Part shown: positions 17,165 through 25,600 of the stretch, one piece after another
Layout of the letters: the number at the start of each line of letters is the position of its first letter
Numbering within the stretch: the stretch's first letter is position 1
From: Thetidibacter halocola
Lineage (GTDB): Bacteria > Pseudomonadota > Alphaproteobacteria > Rhodobacterales > Rhodobacteraceae
Direction: 5' to 3'
NCBI RefSeq assembly: GCF_018224955.1
Contig: NZ_JAGTUU010000002.1
Span: 62,001 to 126,000, forward strand
Length of the DNA: 64,000 nucleotides
Program-made: the position numbers and the translations under genes
Notes under the pieces: generated by a model
What the model was told of the DNA's origin: nothing
Seen by the model: the letters and a program-made list of their open reading frames with translations, nothing else
Database searches by the model: none

Positions 17165-18324
17165 GGAGAAGCCTCTCTCGTCAATCCGAATGCCCCCGGC
17201 AGGCTTTTCGACAGGCGCAGACGTGCTGCCTTGCCGATATCCGCCTCTGTCAGAGCGCCCGCTGGCGGCACCACCTCGACCGGGACAAAGAGATCGCCGC
17301 GCATTGTTGCCGCGCTGGTCGTCTCGTTCGGGACGATACGGACCGGGATGCTTCTCCCGTCGTTCAGATCCATGTGAACCTGGTCTCCGTTCATCGCCCT
17401 CGAAAGTCCCTCGATGCTCATCAGTGTTTGCACTCCAATTTCGGATCTATTAACGAAAATTGTCAAAATTAGGTCGGTGGGAAGGACAGTTGCGCCCTCG
17501 GAAATTCCTTTGGCCACAGCGACTTCGCAGTCACAGGGCATCTGGAAGTTCAGGACGTCGCCGGTATTGGCGTTAATGCTGTAGACAACTTCTCCTTTCT
17601 TGGCCTGAGGATTCAGGTAGGATATCTGCCCCGCGCCGGTCGCGCGCATCTGCTGGCCGCTGCTTTCGATGAAGATCGGGTGCAGTTCGTAGGCCGTGGT
17701 GTAGCGCTTGAACACGGTATAGGCGGCCATCAGGATCAGCAGGGCCGACAGGATCATCACGATGATCGAGCGCACGCGCTGCGACATCGGCTTGGCCGCC
17801 TCGTCCTTGGCGCGTTTCGGCTGGGTCGGCCCGGTGTAGGAGATCAGGCCGCCGATGGTGACGAAATCGCCAGCGATCACGTTGTTAAGGATGTAGCGCA
17901 GCTGCGGCAGGTGTTCGCCTACCGGGTCGGTGAACTGGAACACGCAGCGACCGTCGGCGCGTTCCTCCAGCACGGTGACCTGCGGGTGCAGCGTGACCGC
18001 GAAATTCTCGAAGGCGAAATGCAGCAGGCCCAGGTGTTTCGTGCCCACGCCCAGCGTGCCGCCCTCGTTCCGATGCGTGTGGATATGCGTGACGGACACC
18101 GCGTCGCCGTCATGGCGGCAGCCATCGACATGCAGGGTGAAGGGCACGCGCAGCAACGGATGCTCGTCCTCATAGCCAAAGTCGCGGGGCACGGCGCGGG
18201 TCTGCGGGCGCTCGGCCCTCGGCTCGGCGCGCGGCGTCTCGGGCCGGGCAGCGGGTGACGTGTCGGTTGCCCCCGAAAAGGTGAAGCCGGTCTCGAAGCT
18301 GTCGGTGTAGACGTCGTTTGCCAT
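17161..18324 (-). CDS. alg44: Alg44-like membrane fusion / polymerase co-factor protein with altered PilZ domain
   Basis: This encodes 387 residues: a proline-rich N terminus, a PilZ-like domain (about 50-150), one membrane helix (IIVMILSALLILMAAYTVF, about 188-206) and a periplasmic HlyD-like beta domain. This is the Alg44 layout, needed with Alg8 for alginate polymerisation. In Pseudomonas Alg44, c-di-GMP binding uses RxxxR and D-x-S-x-x-G. Here the aligned residues are Asp53...Leu57 and A-V-S-V-T-H (75-80), so c-di-GMP binding as known is unlikely. The ATG at 18324 has AGAGG 8 bases upstream, very like the algD start context; a longer TTG start at 18351 lacks a ribosome site. Confidence 0.82.
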   Translation of the reverse strand: MANDVYTDSFETGFTFSGATDTSPAARPETPRAEPRAERPQTRAVPRDFGYEDEHPLLRVPFTLHVDGCRHDGDAVSVTHIHTHRNEGGTLGVGTKHLGLLHFAFENFAVTLHPQVTVLEERADGRCVFQFTDPVGEHLPQLRYILNNVIAGDFVTIGGLISYTGPTQPKRAKDEAAKPMSQRVRSIIVMILSALLILMAAYTVFKRYTTAYELHPIFIESSGQQMRATGAGQISYLNPQAKKGEVVYSINANTGDVLNFQMPCDCEVAVAKGISEGATVLPTDLILTIFVNRSEIGVQTLMSIEGLSRAMNGDQVHMDLNDGRSIPVRIVPNETTSAATMRGDLFVPVEVVPPAGALTEADIGKAARLRLSKSLPGAFGLTREASP

Positions 18325-18343
18325 AACTCTACCTCTTGCGGCC

Positions 18344-19825
18344 TCATTCAAGCGTGTTCAGGAACAGGATGCCGACGGCCAGCCAGGTCAGCGCAAGCGC
18401 GTGAAAGGCGGCGGACTCGTAGGCCTTTATCCGGTCGTAGAGCGCCACGACGACCTTGCCGCCGCCAGCGCCCTGCCGGGTCCATTTCTGCTTGTCGAGG
18501 CGGAACAGGACGAAGGACTTGATGATCGCACCCGCGACCTGTCCGAAATACAGGATGAAGGGATGGGTGACGGGGAACCAGACCCCGTTGAACAGGGCGA
18601 TGATTGTGCAGAAAAGATAGCGCGTCATCATCACCCAGGCGATATACAGCGGGATCACGATCGGCGTGTAGATGATCGCGGTCAGGAAGACAGAGGTCGG
18701 CCCGACAAGCGTCGTCCACATTGACACCCGCTGATCCAGGATCGACCACCAGGTGAAGAACCCGATCGAACGCGGTGACAGGCGCAGCGCCCGGCCATTG
18801 GTGCGCATCATGTTGCCGAACCAGCGCACCATCAGCGTCTTGGCACTGTCGTAAAAGGTGTCGCGCGGCTGGGTTTCCACCGACTGACTCTGCACGTCTG
18901 GCATATACAGCATCTCGTAGCCGTTGCGCAGCAGCCAGTACCAGGTCGACTTGTCGTCTCCGGTCAGGAAGTTGACGCGGCCCAGGCGCCAGTGGTCAAG
19001 GTGGTCGTGGCCAACCCCCCGGATGAATCCCGGATCGGTGGCCAGGCAGGCGCGGAAGACCGACATGCGGCCGGTCAGCGTCAGCACGTGGCGCGACAGG
19101 CCCATCGAGCACATCATGACCTGCCGCTGGTGAAAGCGCAGAACGAACCAATCCTTGAAAAGGTTCTGGCGGTCGATGATCGCCGCCTCGTCGGTGGTCA
19201 GCGCACCCACCTTGGGGTCCGAGAACATCGGCGCCGCCTGGTCCCAGATGTCGATCGGCACCACGGTGTCGCCATCGACGAAGATCATGATGTCGTCCTG
19301 CGTCGGCGCCATCTCGGCCAGAATGCGCAACGCCTTTTCCATGGCGTCGCGCTTGCCGCTGGACTTGATCCGGTCGATGACCAGCCGGACGTTCGACATG
19401 TCATGCGGCGATGCATCGTAGAGATGCCGGATCAGGCGCACATCCTTGCCATCGACGACCGAGGCGACCACCGTCGCCCCGTCGCGCGCATTGGCCGCCG
19501 CCTCGAACAGGCGGCGATAGACCATCATGGTCGTCTCGTTATCCACCATGTAGGTGGTGACCATGAAATAGCAGTGCGCCCGCACACCGCTTGCGGCAAA
19601 GCGCTGGCGGGCGGCGCGTTTCCAGCGCGGGTAGTGCACACGGCGAAAGATGATCGCGCGCACGAAGTTGGTCATCGCCCAGCTGTACCGCCACATGCCC
19701 AGGAAGCCCACGATCAGGATCGCGTTCGACGCGGCATGCACCTCCCCCAGGGCACCCTGGGGGATGACGGTCAGCAAAAGCAGGATGACCGAGAAATACG
19801 CCAGATGGGTGATGGCCAGCAGCAT
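18344..19825 (-). CDS. alg8: Alg8-type GT2 mannuronan synthase catalytic subunit
   Basis: This encodes 493 residues, essentially the length of Pseudomonas Alg8 (494). N-terminal membrane helices are followed by a cytosolic family-2 glycosyltransferase domain (VDGDTVVP metal site, LTGDDKSTWYWLL, RWFGNMMRTNGRALRLSP, DQRVSMWT) and C-terminal helices, then FRLDKQKWTRQ. These strings are characteristic of Alg8 rather than cellulose or hyaluronan synthases. It should polymerise GDP-mannuronate at the inner membrane with Alg44. It starts 4 bases after the algD stop, so the two are coupled. All expected catalytic motifs appear intact, unlike those of the modifying enzymes further down the operon. Confidence 0.92.
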   Translation of the reverse strand: MLLAITHLAYFSVILLLLTVIPQGALGEVHAASNAILIVGFLGMWRYSWAMTNFVRAIIFRRVHYPRWKRAARQRFAASGVRAHCYFMVTTYMVDNETTMMVYRRLFEAAANARDGATVVASVVDGKDVRLIRHLYDASPHDMSNVRLVIDRIKSSGKRDAMEKALRILAEMAPTQDDIMIFVDGDTVVPIDIWDQAAPMFSDPKVGALTTDEAAIIDRQNLFKDWFVLRFHQRQVMMCSMGLSRHVLTLTGRMSVFRACLATDPGFIRGVGHDHLDHWRLGRVNFLTGDDKSTWYWLLRNGYEMLYMPDVQSQSVETQPRDTFYDSAKTLMVRWFGNMMRTNGRALRLSPRSIGFFTWWSILDQRVSMWTTLVGPTSVFLTAIIYTPIVIPLYIAWVMMTRYLFCTIIALFNGVWFPVTHPFILYFGQVAGAIIKSFVLFRLDKQKWTRQGAGGGKVVVALYDRIKAYESAAFHALALTWLAVGILFLNTLE

Positions 19826-19829
19826 GCGC

Positions 19830-21149
19830 TTACCAGCAGATGCCTTCGTAGCGATCCTTGCTGACCATCTCGCGATGCAGGCGGGTCAGGTCGACGACCG
19901 GGCGACTGGTGGCGGCTGCCTTCAGCTTGTCGACGGTTTCGTTGTAGTAGTTCCCGACCAGCACGGCGCCAGCGTCGTTGATGAGCTTGTCCAGGTCGCC
20001 CACCAGGCGGTGTTCCAGGTCCGGCACGCTTTCGTTGCCTCGGCCCGCGCCCGGCGTCCCACTGTCAAAGGCCTCCTTGACGAAGGGATCGTAGATGTCG
20101 ACCTCGATTCCCTTGCCGATCAGGCGTGCCGCGAGACTGATCAGCGGGCTTTCCCGCAGGTCGTCCGTTCCCGGCTTGAAGCTGATGCCGACAAAGCCGA
20201 CCTTGGTCGCACCACTCTTTTCGATCAGCGCCTCGGCCCGGGCGATCTGCGCCTCGTTCGCGTCCAGCACGGCGTTCAGCAGGTGCGGCTGTACGCCGTT
20301 CTGCGTGGCGAGGTGGCGCAGTGCGCGCACGTCCTTGGGCAGGCACGACCCGCCAAAGGCAAAGCCCGGCCGCATGAAATACGACGACAGCGCCGCCTTC
20401 TTGTCGCTGCACAGGATCTCCATCACGGTCTGGCCGTCGATGCCGCAGGACTTGGCGATGTTGCCGATTTCGTTGGCATAGGTCACCTTGACCGCGCGCC
20501 AGGTGTTGCTGGTGTATTTCACCATCTCGGCTGTGCGGATGTCGACCTTGTGGATCTCGCAGGGCATGTCCCTGTTCAGGTCATACAGCGCCTCGCCGGT
20601 CTTTTCGTCCATGAAGCCGAAGACCACCAGACCGGGGTCATAGCTGTCGGCGATGGCGGTGCTTTCGCGCAGGAACTCGGGGTAGTATCCGACACCGAAA
20701 TCGCGGCCCGCAACCTTGCCCGACATCTGCTCCAGCATCGGGATGCAGGCGGCCTCGGTGCTGCCCGGCACGATGGTCGAGCGGATCACGACCGAGTGCC
20801 AGGCGTCCTTGTCCGCCAGCGCGCGACCGATGGTCTCGCAGACCGATGTGACATAGTTCAGCCCGACAGAGCCATCCGGCGCCGAAGGCGTGCCGACGCA
20901 GACAAAGGAAAGGTCCGTCGCGTGGATCGCCTCGGCGAAGTCGATCGTGGCACGCAAGCGTCCGGCAGCGACCATGTCGCGCACCAGCTCGTCTATGCCT
21001 TCCTCGACGATGGGGGATTTCCCCGAGTTGATCGCGTCGATCTTGCCCGGGTCGACATCAACCGCGATCACGTCATGTCCGTCTTTCGCCAGAACGGCTG
21101 CGGACACGACTCCAACATACCCAATGCCAAAGACACTGATTCTTGCCAT
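19830..21149 (-). CDS. algD: GDP-mannose 6-dehydrogenase
   Basis: This encodes 439 residues. The Rossmann start is ISVFGIGYVGVVSA, with catalytic-centre motifs YYPEFLRESTAI and FAFGGSCLPKDVRAL (catalytic Cys269), and the C terminus ends EGICW exactly as in Pseudomonas AlgD. It oxidises GDP-mannose to GDP-mannuronate, the alginate precursor. UDP-glucose dehydrogenase is less likely given the AlgD-type loop (KSPIVEEGI) and C terminus. It is the first gene of the minus-strand run; the ribosome site is GAGG, 8 bases before the ATG. A weak promoter-like TTGCCC-N16-TAGACT lies upstream on the same strand. Confidence 0.94.
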   Translation of the reverse strand: MARISVFGIGYVGVVSAAVLAKDGHDVIAVDVDPGKIDAINSGKSPIVEEGIDELVRDMVAAGRLRATIDFAEAIHATDLSFVCVGTPSAPDGSVGLNYVTSVCETIGRALADKDAWHSVVIRSTIVPGSTEAACIPMLEQMSGKVAGRDFGVGYYPEFLRESTAIADSYDPGLVVFGFMDEKTGEALYDLNRDMPCEIHKVDIRTAEMVKYTSNTWRAVKVTYANEIGNIAKSCGIDGQTVMEILCSDKKAALSSYFMRPGFAFGGSCLPKDVRALRHLATQNGVQPHLLNAVLDANEAQIARAEALIEKSGATKVGFVGISFKPGTDDLRESPLISLAARLIGKGIEVDIYDPFVKEAFDSGTPGAGRGNESVPDLEHRLVGDLDKLINDAGAVLVGNYYNETVDKLKAAATSRPVVDLTRLHREMVSKDRYEGICW

Positions 21150-21343
21150 AACTCTGCCTCATGTGTTGACCCCGTCATTTTATCGCAGGGCCTTGATTGT
21201 CGGGCAGTCTACGGCCGCACTGCATTCGGGCAAGCTAACCTTTGAAGAAGGATCAACTTTTCAGGGCTTGTGCCCCGTTCGCTACAGTCTGTTGCCGTTT
21301 CGGACGGCCTTATCCGCCGATTTTGCGCCTTGACGGTCCGCAT

Positions 21344-21372
21344 TTGCACCAGATGTGGGTAGAGCCTATAGT
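21344..21372 (+). promoter_or_regulatory. Sigma-70-like promoter of the polysaccharide lyase gene
   Basis: TTGCAC (21344-21349), a 17-base spacer and TATAGT (21367-21372) form a good -35/-10 pair. The predicted transcript begins near 21379, leaving a short leader of about 25 bases with GGGGA before the ATG at 21405. This suggests the lyase is transcribed on its own, divergently from algD. The rest of the 255-base gap (21150-21404) holds no gene that I can support. Confidence 0.6.
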
Positions 21373-21404
21373 TGCCACACAGGATATTCGCAGGTGGGGA
21401 AGAT

Positions 21405-22325
21405 ATGGCGTTCCGGGGGCTGATGACCGTGATCCTGGCGTCGATCCTGTCGGCCTGCCTGCCGGTCATCGGGTTCCGCACGGCCGAGCCGGTCGATGCC
21501 CCCGCCGGATACGAACGCTTCTTCAGCCCCGCACCCCATGCCTTCCGCTTTGTCGAGGCCCGCGTCGGCGAGCCCGCGCGCCGCGGCGATCGCGCCGAAC
21601 GGTTCGAGCTTCGCGACGGCGATTGCGGCGGCAGCGATTGCGGCAACCCGCGCTACCGGGCCGAGATCCGCATGCTGGACGACACGATCCGCGCCCGGTC
21701 GGGCGAGGACATCTGGTATGGCTGGAGCCTGTACAACGCCTCGCTGCCCGCCTTCGAGCGGCGCGACAGCCTGCGCGTCGTTCTGGGACAATGGACCATG
21801 GGCGGCGGCGTCAGTCCGGCAATCCGCCTGATTCAGCTGGGTGCCGACGAAGGCAACTGGACCGAATGCACGCAGGCGGTCTGTGCCGGCCCGGAAACCG
21901 CCAGCGGCGATGTGGCGATCCAGCTCGAGGATCTGCGCCGCGCGCTGGACTGGGGCCCAGCCCAGAACGATGGGTATGTCTGCCGCCTGTTCGACAGCCA
22001 GCAGGCGCGCAACCGCTGGACGGACATCACGCTGAACACGAATTTCGCATCCGGCCTGGACGGGTATCTGCGGGTCTGGGTGAATGGCGTGCTGAAATGC
22101 GACTACCGCGGTCCGGTCGTATCGCAGAACAGCCTGCTGGAAAGCCTGCGCCCCGAACACCGCCGGGGCGTCTTCGTCAGCTACTCGAAACGCTGGGAGG
22201 ATACTCACCCCGGACGGCCCAAACCGACGCTGATCGTCTACTACGACGAGTTTCGGGTGGGCCGCTCTCGGGCAGATGTGGATGTGTTCATGCTGGAACG
22301 CGCAGGCGTCGCGCCAGTGGACTGA
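21405..22325 (+). CDS. Polysaccharide-lyase-like lipoprotein (heparin lyase I / Polysacc_lyase family)
   Basis: This encodes 306 residues. A lipoprotein signal (SILSAC lipobox, Cys near residue 17) is followed by a jelly-roll-type lyase fold. The family strings are YRAEIRM, IWYGWSLYNA, a W...DI.LNTNFA segment, GYLRVWVNGVLKCDYRGP and a C-terminal VYYDEFRVGRS. The predicted activity is beta-elimination of an acidic polysaccharide at the outer membrane or periplasm. Next to the alginate-type operon it could trim or release the polymer, standing in for the apparently inactive AlgL homologue; this is inference. It has its own promoter and is convergent with a small gene 15 bases downstream, across a perfect CCGGCGCGCCGG palindrome (22326-22337). 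Confidence 0.8.
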   Translation: MAFRGLMTVILASILSACLPVIGFRTAEPVDAPAGYERFFSPAPHAFRFVEARVGEPARRGDRAERFELRDGDCGGSDCGNPRYRAEIRMLDDTIRARSGEDIWYGWSLYNASLPAFERRDSLRVVLGQWTMGGGVSPAIRLIQLGADEGNWTECTQAVCAGPETASGDVAIQLEDLRRALDWGPAQNDGYVCRLFDSQQARNRWTDITLNTNFASGLDGYLRVWVNGVLKCDYRGPVVSQNSLLESLRPEHRRGVFVSYSKRWEDTHPGRPKPTLIVYYDEFRVGRSRADVDVFMLERAGVAPVD

Positions 22326-22340
22326 CCGGCGCGCCGGCGT

Positions 22341-22526
22341 TCAGATCGTCAGGGAAACCGTCGTGCCGTCGGCATAGGCAAAGACGATGGCGTTGTCCTC
22401 GTAGGCAACGGCGGCCTTGCCGGCAAAGCGCGCGCCATCCTTCGGAACGACCCGCACAACGGTGTTTTCGCGCAGGTCGATCGCCGTATTGCGGGCGCGT
22501 GCGATCTGGTGTGTTTCGGTCTTCAT
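22341..22526 (-). CDS. Small conserved-looking hypothetical protein (61 aa)
   Basis: This encodes 61 residues, MKTETHQIARARNTAIDLR onward, ending TTVSLTI. It is rich in short beta-strand patterns (TVVRVVP, AAVAYEDNAIVFAYADG), suggesting a small beta-barrel-like fold; no family is recognised. AAGGAG lies 8 bases upstream of the ATG, supporting real translation. A 23-codon ORF lies 54 bases upstream on the same strand and may be co-transcribed. Confidence 0.6.
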   Translation of the reverse strand: MKTETHQIARARNTAIDLRENTVVRVVPKDGARFAGKAAVAYEDNAIVFAYADGTTVSLTI

Positions 22527-22580
22527 CCTGGCAGCTCCTTCGCGGATGAACGGGCAGCGTTCGCCTTCGGGTCCCTGACC

Positions 22581-22652
22581 CTAGTCCTTGGACTGGCCGA
22601 AAACGACCAGATCAACAGCAGCGATTGCGACCATGGCGAGCAGAAAAGCCAT
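22581..22652 (-). CDS. Tiny hydrophobic ORF (23 aa), possible membrane peptide
   Basis: An ATG at 22652 is preceded by GGGGAG at 7-base spacing and runs 23 codons to a TAG. The peptide is MAFLLAMVAIAAVDLVVFG followed by QSKD, a single hydrophobic helix with a polar tail. It lies upstream of the 61-residue gene on the same strand. The evidence is the ribosome site plus the coherent membrane-helix composition; it could be chance. The rest of the gap, 22653-22887, shows nothing I can support. Confidence 0.4.
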   Translation of the reverse strand: MAFLLAMVAIAAVDLVVFGQSKD

Positions 22653-22887
22653 CGTTCATCTCCCCGAGTTTTGCCCCTTAACCCTTGGTCGAGCAATAGC
22701 ATTCAAGGCAGGAAAGGGGCAGAAATTCGCAAATCTGTCCGAAAAACGGCGAATTCGGGGCAGCACTGTCCGCCGTGCGGCGAAGGCTTTGTTCATGTCT
22801 GTTAATTGTTTCTGAAAACATGCCGAAACGTCGATCGCCCGCCCGAATCACGTCTCTTTCCGGCAACCGAATTGTGGCTACGTGCCT

Positions 22888-23859
22888 TTATCTGCGCGGA
22901 TCGGCCCCCGGCAGCAGATCGATCCAGACCAGGCGATGCGGCCCGGCGCCCTCTTCCGGCGGCAGGGTTCCAGCGTTGCGGACGGTCAGCATCGCGGCGG
23001 GCAGGATATAGCTGACCCGCATCGGACCGACGCCGTCCCACGTGACCGAGGGTTGCCCGGCCAGCGGATCCTGCCAGAGCGGATCGTCAAGCCAGGCGTT
23101 CACCGCCTCATGCCAGCCCTCGCCCCCCTGCGGGTCGAGGTTGAGATTGCCGATCAGCACATGCGGCCCCGGCGGCGGCGGGCCAAGCGCGCCCTCCAGC
23201 GCGTGCCGCCACAACAGGACCTCGTCCCGATTGCGGCGGCCGTTGCGATCCTCGGGTCCGTCGAAGACCGGCGGCGTCGCGGACAGGGTCAGCAGGGTCA
23301 GCGGGCCGTCGGGATGCGCGACACGCAGCGCCCAATGCGCTGTGGAGGACAGGCGTTGCACGTCGTCGGCGGGATCTTCCGGCGCGATGGCGCTGTCGGG
23401 CAGCGTCGTCCAGAGCCGCGCCGAGTGATCCGCCAACAGCGTCACCGGCCAGCGCGACAACAGCGCCTGCCCGCCCTGCCCCGAAAACCAGCCATAGCCT
23501 TGCGCATCGCGCGGCCCGCCGGTGCGGCCGTCGCCGTCCAGGTCCAGCCCGGTCTGCATCCCGGTATTGGGACGCAGGGCAAAGAGATACGGATAATCCA
23601 GCCCCGCCGCCCCCAGCGCAGCGCGCATCGCGCCCAACGCAACCAGCCCGGCGTCGAAATCCACGTTCGTCAGCAGGATCACGTCGGCCCGCGCCGCGGT
23701 CAGGGTGGCCATGCCCGGAACAGGATCGTCCGACACCAGGTCCTTGAGCAGCAGGCCCGGCCCCTTGCGACTGAAATCGCCCGCCCAGGTGGCAAGGCGC
23801 AGCGGCTCTGCCGCGGCCGCGGTGAGGAACAGGCAAAGCGACAGGAAAAGACCTGTCAG
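22888..23859 (-). CDS. Secreted endonuclease/exonuclease/phosphatase-family protein
   Basis: About 323 residues with a signal peptide (TGLFLSLCLFLTAAAAE). EEP-superfamily hints are LRLATWAGDF at the start of the domain, ADVILLTNVDFD, VLIGNLNLDPQGG (the GDFN-type loop with Asn) and VSYILP near the end, where the family usually has a D-H pair. Several canonical catalytic residues look changed (GNLN for GDFN, VSYI for IDHI), so the activity is uncertain. The only ATG in frame (23973) would overlap the upstream gene by 118 bases and precede the signal peptide with unlikely residues. A CTG at 23859 overlaps the upstream stop as CTGA, mirroring the ATGA couplings elsewhere, and is proposed as the start. 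Confidence 0.65.
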   Translation of the reverse strand: MTGLFLSLCLFLTAAAAEPLRLATWAGDFSRKGPGLLLKDLVSDDPVPGMATLTAARADVILLTNVDFDAGLVALGAMRAALGAAGLDYPYLFALRPNTGMQTGLDLDGDGRTGGPRDAQGYGWFSGQGGQALLSRWPVTLLADHSARLWTTLPDSAIAPEDPADDVQRLSSTAHWALRVAHPDGPLTLLTLSATPPVFDGPEDRNGRRNRDEVLLWRHALEGALGPPPPGPHVLIGNLNLDPQGGEGWHEAVNAWLDDPLWQDPLAGQPSVTWDGVGPMRVSYILPAAMLTVRNAGTLPPEEGAGPHRLVWIDLLPGADPRR

Positions 23860-24722
23860 GCGACCTGCACCTGGGCCTGCCGATAGGCGCGGCGGCGCTT
23901 TTCCTCGATCAGCTCGGCGATGCGCATCAGGGCAAAGCCCCGCATGATCATGCTTGCCGGCAGAAAGGCCCATGCGCTTGTCATCCAGATCAGGGTCTGC
24001 GGATCGTCCAGGTGGATCGACATCGACAGGGACGAGACGGCCTTGACGACCGCCGGGATCAGGAATGGCAGAAGAAACCCTAATGCAATGTTAATGTTGG
24101 CGTCCCGCTTAAGCCGACGCAGCACGTCGCCGCCCGCGGTCGGGTCGAACAGCGGCAGGTTGACCCAGAAATTGAAGGCCCCGCGCCGGATCGGCCAGTC
24201 GAGGAAGCGCACGAGACAAACGAAGACCGCCAACAGGCCCATCGAGATCAGGTAGGCCAGTCCGGCATGGGTGCGGATGAGGTCAGTCAACGCGGCAGAC
24301 GCGCCTTCGGGGGCCAGCAGGACCATCAGGCGCACCGGCGAAAAGGGAAAGTCCAGAATGCCGCCCGCCACGTCGCCGATCCCGCTCAGGACCGCGCCCA
24401 GCGCAAAGGGATGCACCTGATGCCGCGCGATCAGGGACAGCAGCAAAACGGTCAGGAACAGCGCGAGAAAGCGCATCCGGTTGAAAGGCGGGGCGTTGCG
24501 AAACTCGATCAGCGAAGGATACTCGCTGACATATTCGACAAAGGTCAGGACGGCTGCAATCAGCGCCAGCAACGCGACCATCTGTGCGGCGTCCGCGTCG
24601 GCACCCGGCGCCATAAGGGTCGGCATCGCCACCAGCAACGCGACCAGAAAGGCCCGAGCGGCCGCTGCCACCATCCTTGAGATCACGATCCTGCCCCTTT
24701 CGTCCGGATGGGCGCGGTTCAT
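23856..24722 (-). CDS. Multi-pass inner-membrane protein of unknown function
   Basis: This encodes 288 residues with about six hydrophobic segments (for example AFLVALLVAMPTLM, MVALLALIAAVLTFV, FLALFLTVLLLSLIA, ISMGLLAVFVCLVRFL, LGFLLPFLIPAVVKAV) and a basic C-terminal tail (IAELIEEKRRRAYR). No family is recognised. The ATG at 24722 was chosen over upstream in-frame ATGs because AGGGGG lies about 6 bases upstream. It overlaps the EEP-family gene and is probably co-transcribed with it, so the pair may act together at the envelope. Confidence 0.7.
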   Translation of the reverse strand: MNRAHPDERGRIVISRMVAAAARAFLVALLVAMPTLMAPGADADAAQMVALLALIAAVLTFVEYVSEYPSLIEFRNAPPFNRMRFLALFLTVLLLSLIARHQVHPFALGAVLSGIGDVAGGILDFPFSPVRLMVLLAPEGASAALTDLIRTHAGLAYLISMGLLAVFVCLVRFLDWPIRRGAFNFWVNLPLFDPTAGGDVLRRLKRDANINIALGFLLPFLIPAVVKAVSSLSMSIHLDDPQTLIWMTSAWAFLPASMIMRGFALMRIAELIEEKRRRAYRQAQVQVA

Positions 24723-24939
24723 TGCCGCCCCCTTTTGATCCGACACGACTCCGCCAATTGTGGCGGTATGCCTCATTATTGACATAGTTTTGCCCTCATT
24801 CAGCCGCTGCGGCAATATCCCCAGGCTACTCAAGGGCGCGTTTCAGGCAATTTCGCGGAAGACGTGGTGCCGGAATGCATCATTCACGGGGCAAGACCGG
24901 GGCTGCGTTGTGATTGGCCACAAGCCGTTGTGGAGCATG

Positions 24940-24973
24940 AAAAAGCCGCCACAAGATCACTTGAGGCGGCTTT
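24940..24973 (-). terminator. Rho-independent terminator of leuD
   Basis: On the minus strand, AAAGCCGCC (24973-24965) and GGCGGCTTT (24950-24942) form a 9-base-pair stem with a 14-base loop, ending in a run of five T. It begins 22 bases after the leuD stop. No other gene ends here. The rest of the gap up to 24722 shows nothing supported. Confidence 0.85.
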
Positions 24974-24994
24974 GTGTTCCGGCTTGGCGAACTG

Positions 24995-25600
24995 TCAGAC
25001 CCAGGGACGCGCCTGCGACGCCTGCGCCTCGAACGTGTCGATGGCGGCGGCCTTTTCCATCGTCAGGCCGATATCGTCGAGCCCGTTCAAAAGGCAGTGC
25101 TTCTTGAAGCTGTCCACCTCGAAGTGGAACACTTCGCCGTCGGACGAGGTCACGGTCTGCGCCTCGAGATCGACGATCATCCGCGCGTTAGACCCTTTCT
25201 CGGAATCCTTCATAAGAACGTCCACCGCCTCTTGCGGCAGCACGATGGGCAGGATGCCGTTCTTGAAGCAGTTGTTGAAGAAGATGTCGGCAAAGGAAGT
25301 GGAGATCACCGCCTTTATGCCGAAATCCTTCAGCGCCCAGGGCGCATGTTCACGCGACGAGCCGCAACCGAAGTTGTCGCCTGCGACGATGATCTGCGCC
25401 TGGCGATACTGCGGCTTGTTCAGCACGAAATCGGGAACCTCGTTGCCGTCGCGATCATAGCGCATCTCGTCGAACAGGTTCACGCCCAGCCCGGACCGCT
25501 TTATGGTCTTGAGGAACTGCTTGGGGATGATCATGTCGGTGTCGATGTTGACCAGCGGCAGCGGCGCCGCGATCCCGGTGAGTTTCTCGAACTTTTCCAT
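24995..25600 (-). CDS. leuD: 3-isopropylmalate dehydratase small subunit
   Basis: This encodes 201 residues, the standard LeuD length. Motifs are [36 protein letters not shown] and [16 protein letters not shown]. It pairs with LeuC to isomerise 2-isopropylmalate to 3-isopropylmalate in leucine synthesis. The ATG at 25600 follows GAGGAAG, 4-8 bases upstream. leuC lies about 1 kb upstream on the same strand, separated by a VPLPA-CTERM gene, and a strong terminator follows leuD. Confidence 0.95.
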   Translation of the reverse strand: MEKFEKLTGIAAPLPLVNIDTDMIIPKQFLKTIKRSGLGVNLFDEMRYDRDGNEVPDFVLNKPQYRQAQIIVAGDNFGCGSSREHAPWALKDFGIKAVISTSFADIFFNNCFKNGILPIVLPQEAVDVLMKDSEKGSNARMIVDLEAQTVTSSDGEVFHFEVDSFKKHCLLNGLDDIGLTMEKAAAIDTFEAQASQARPWV

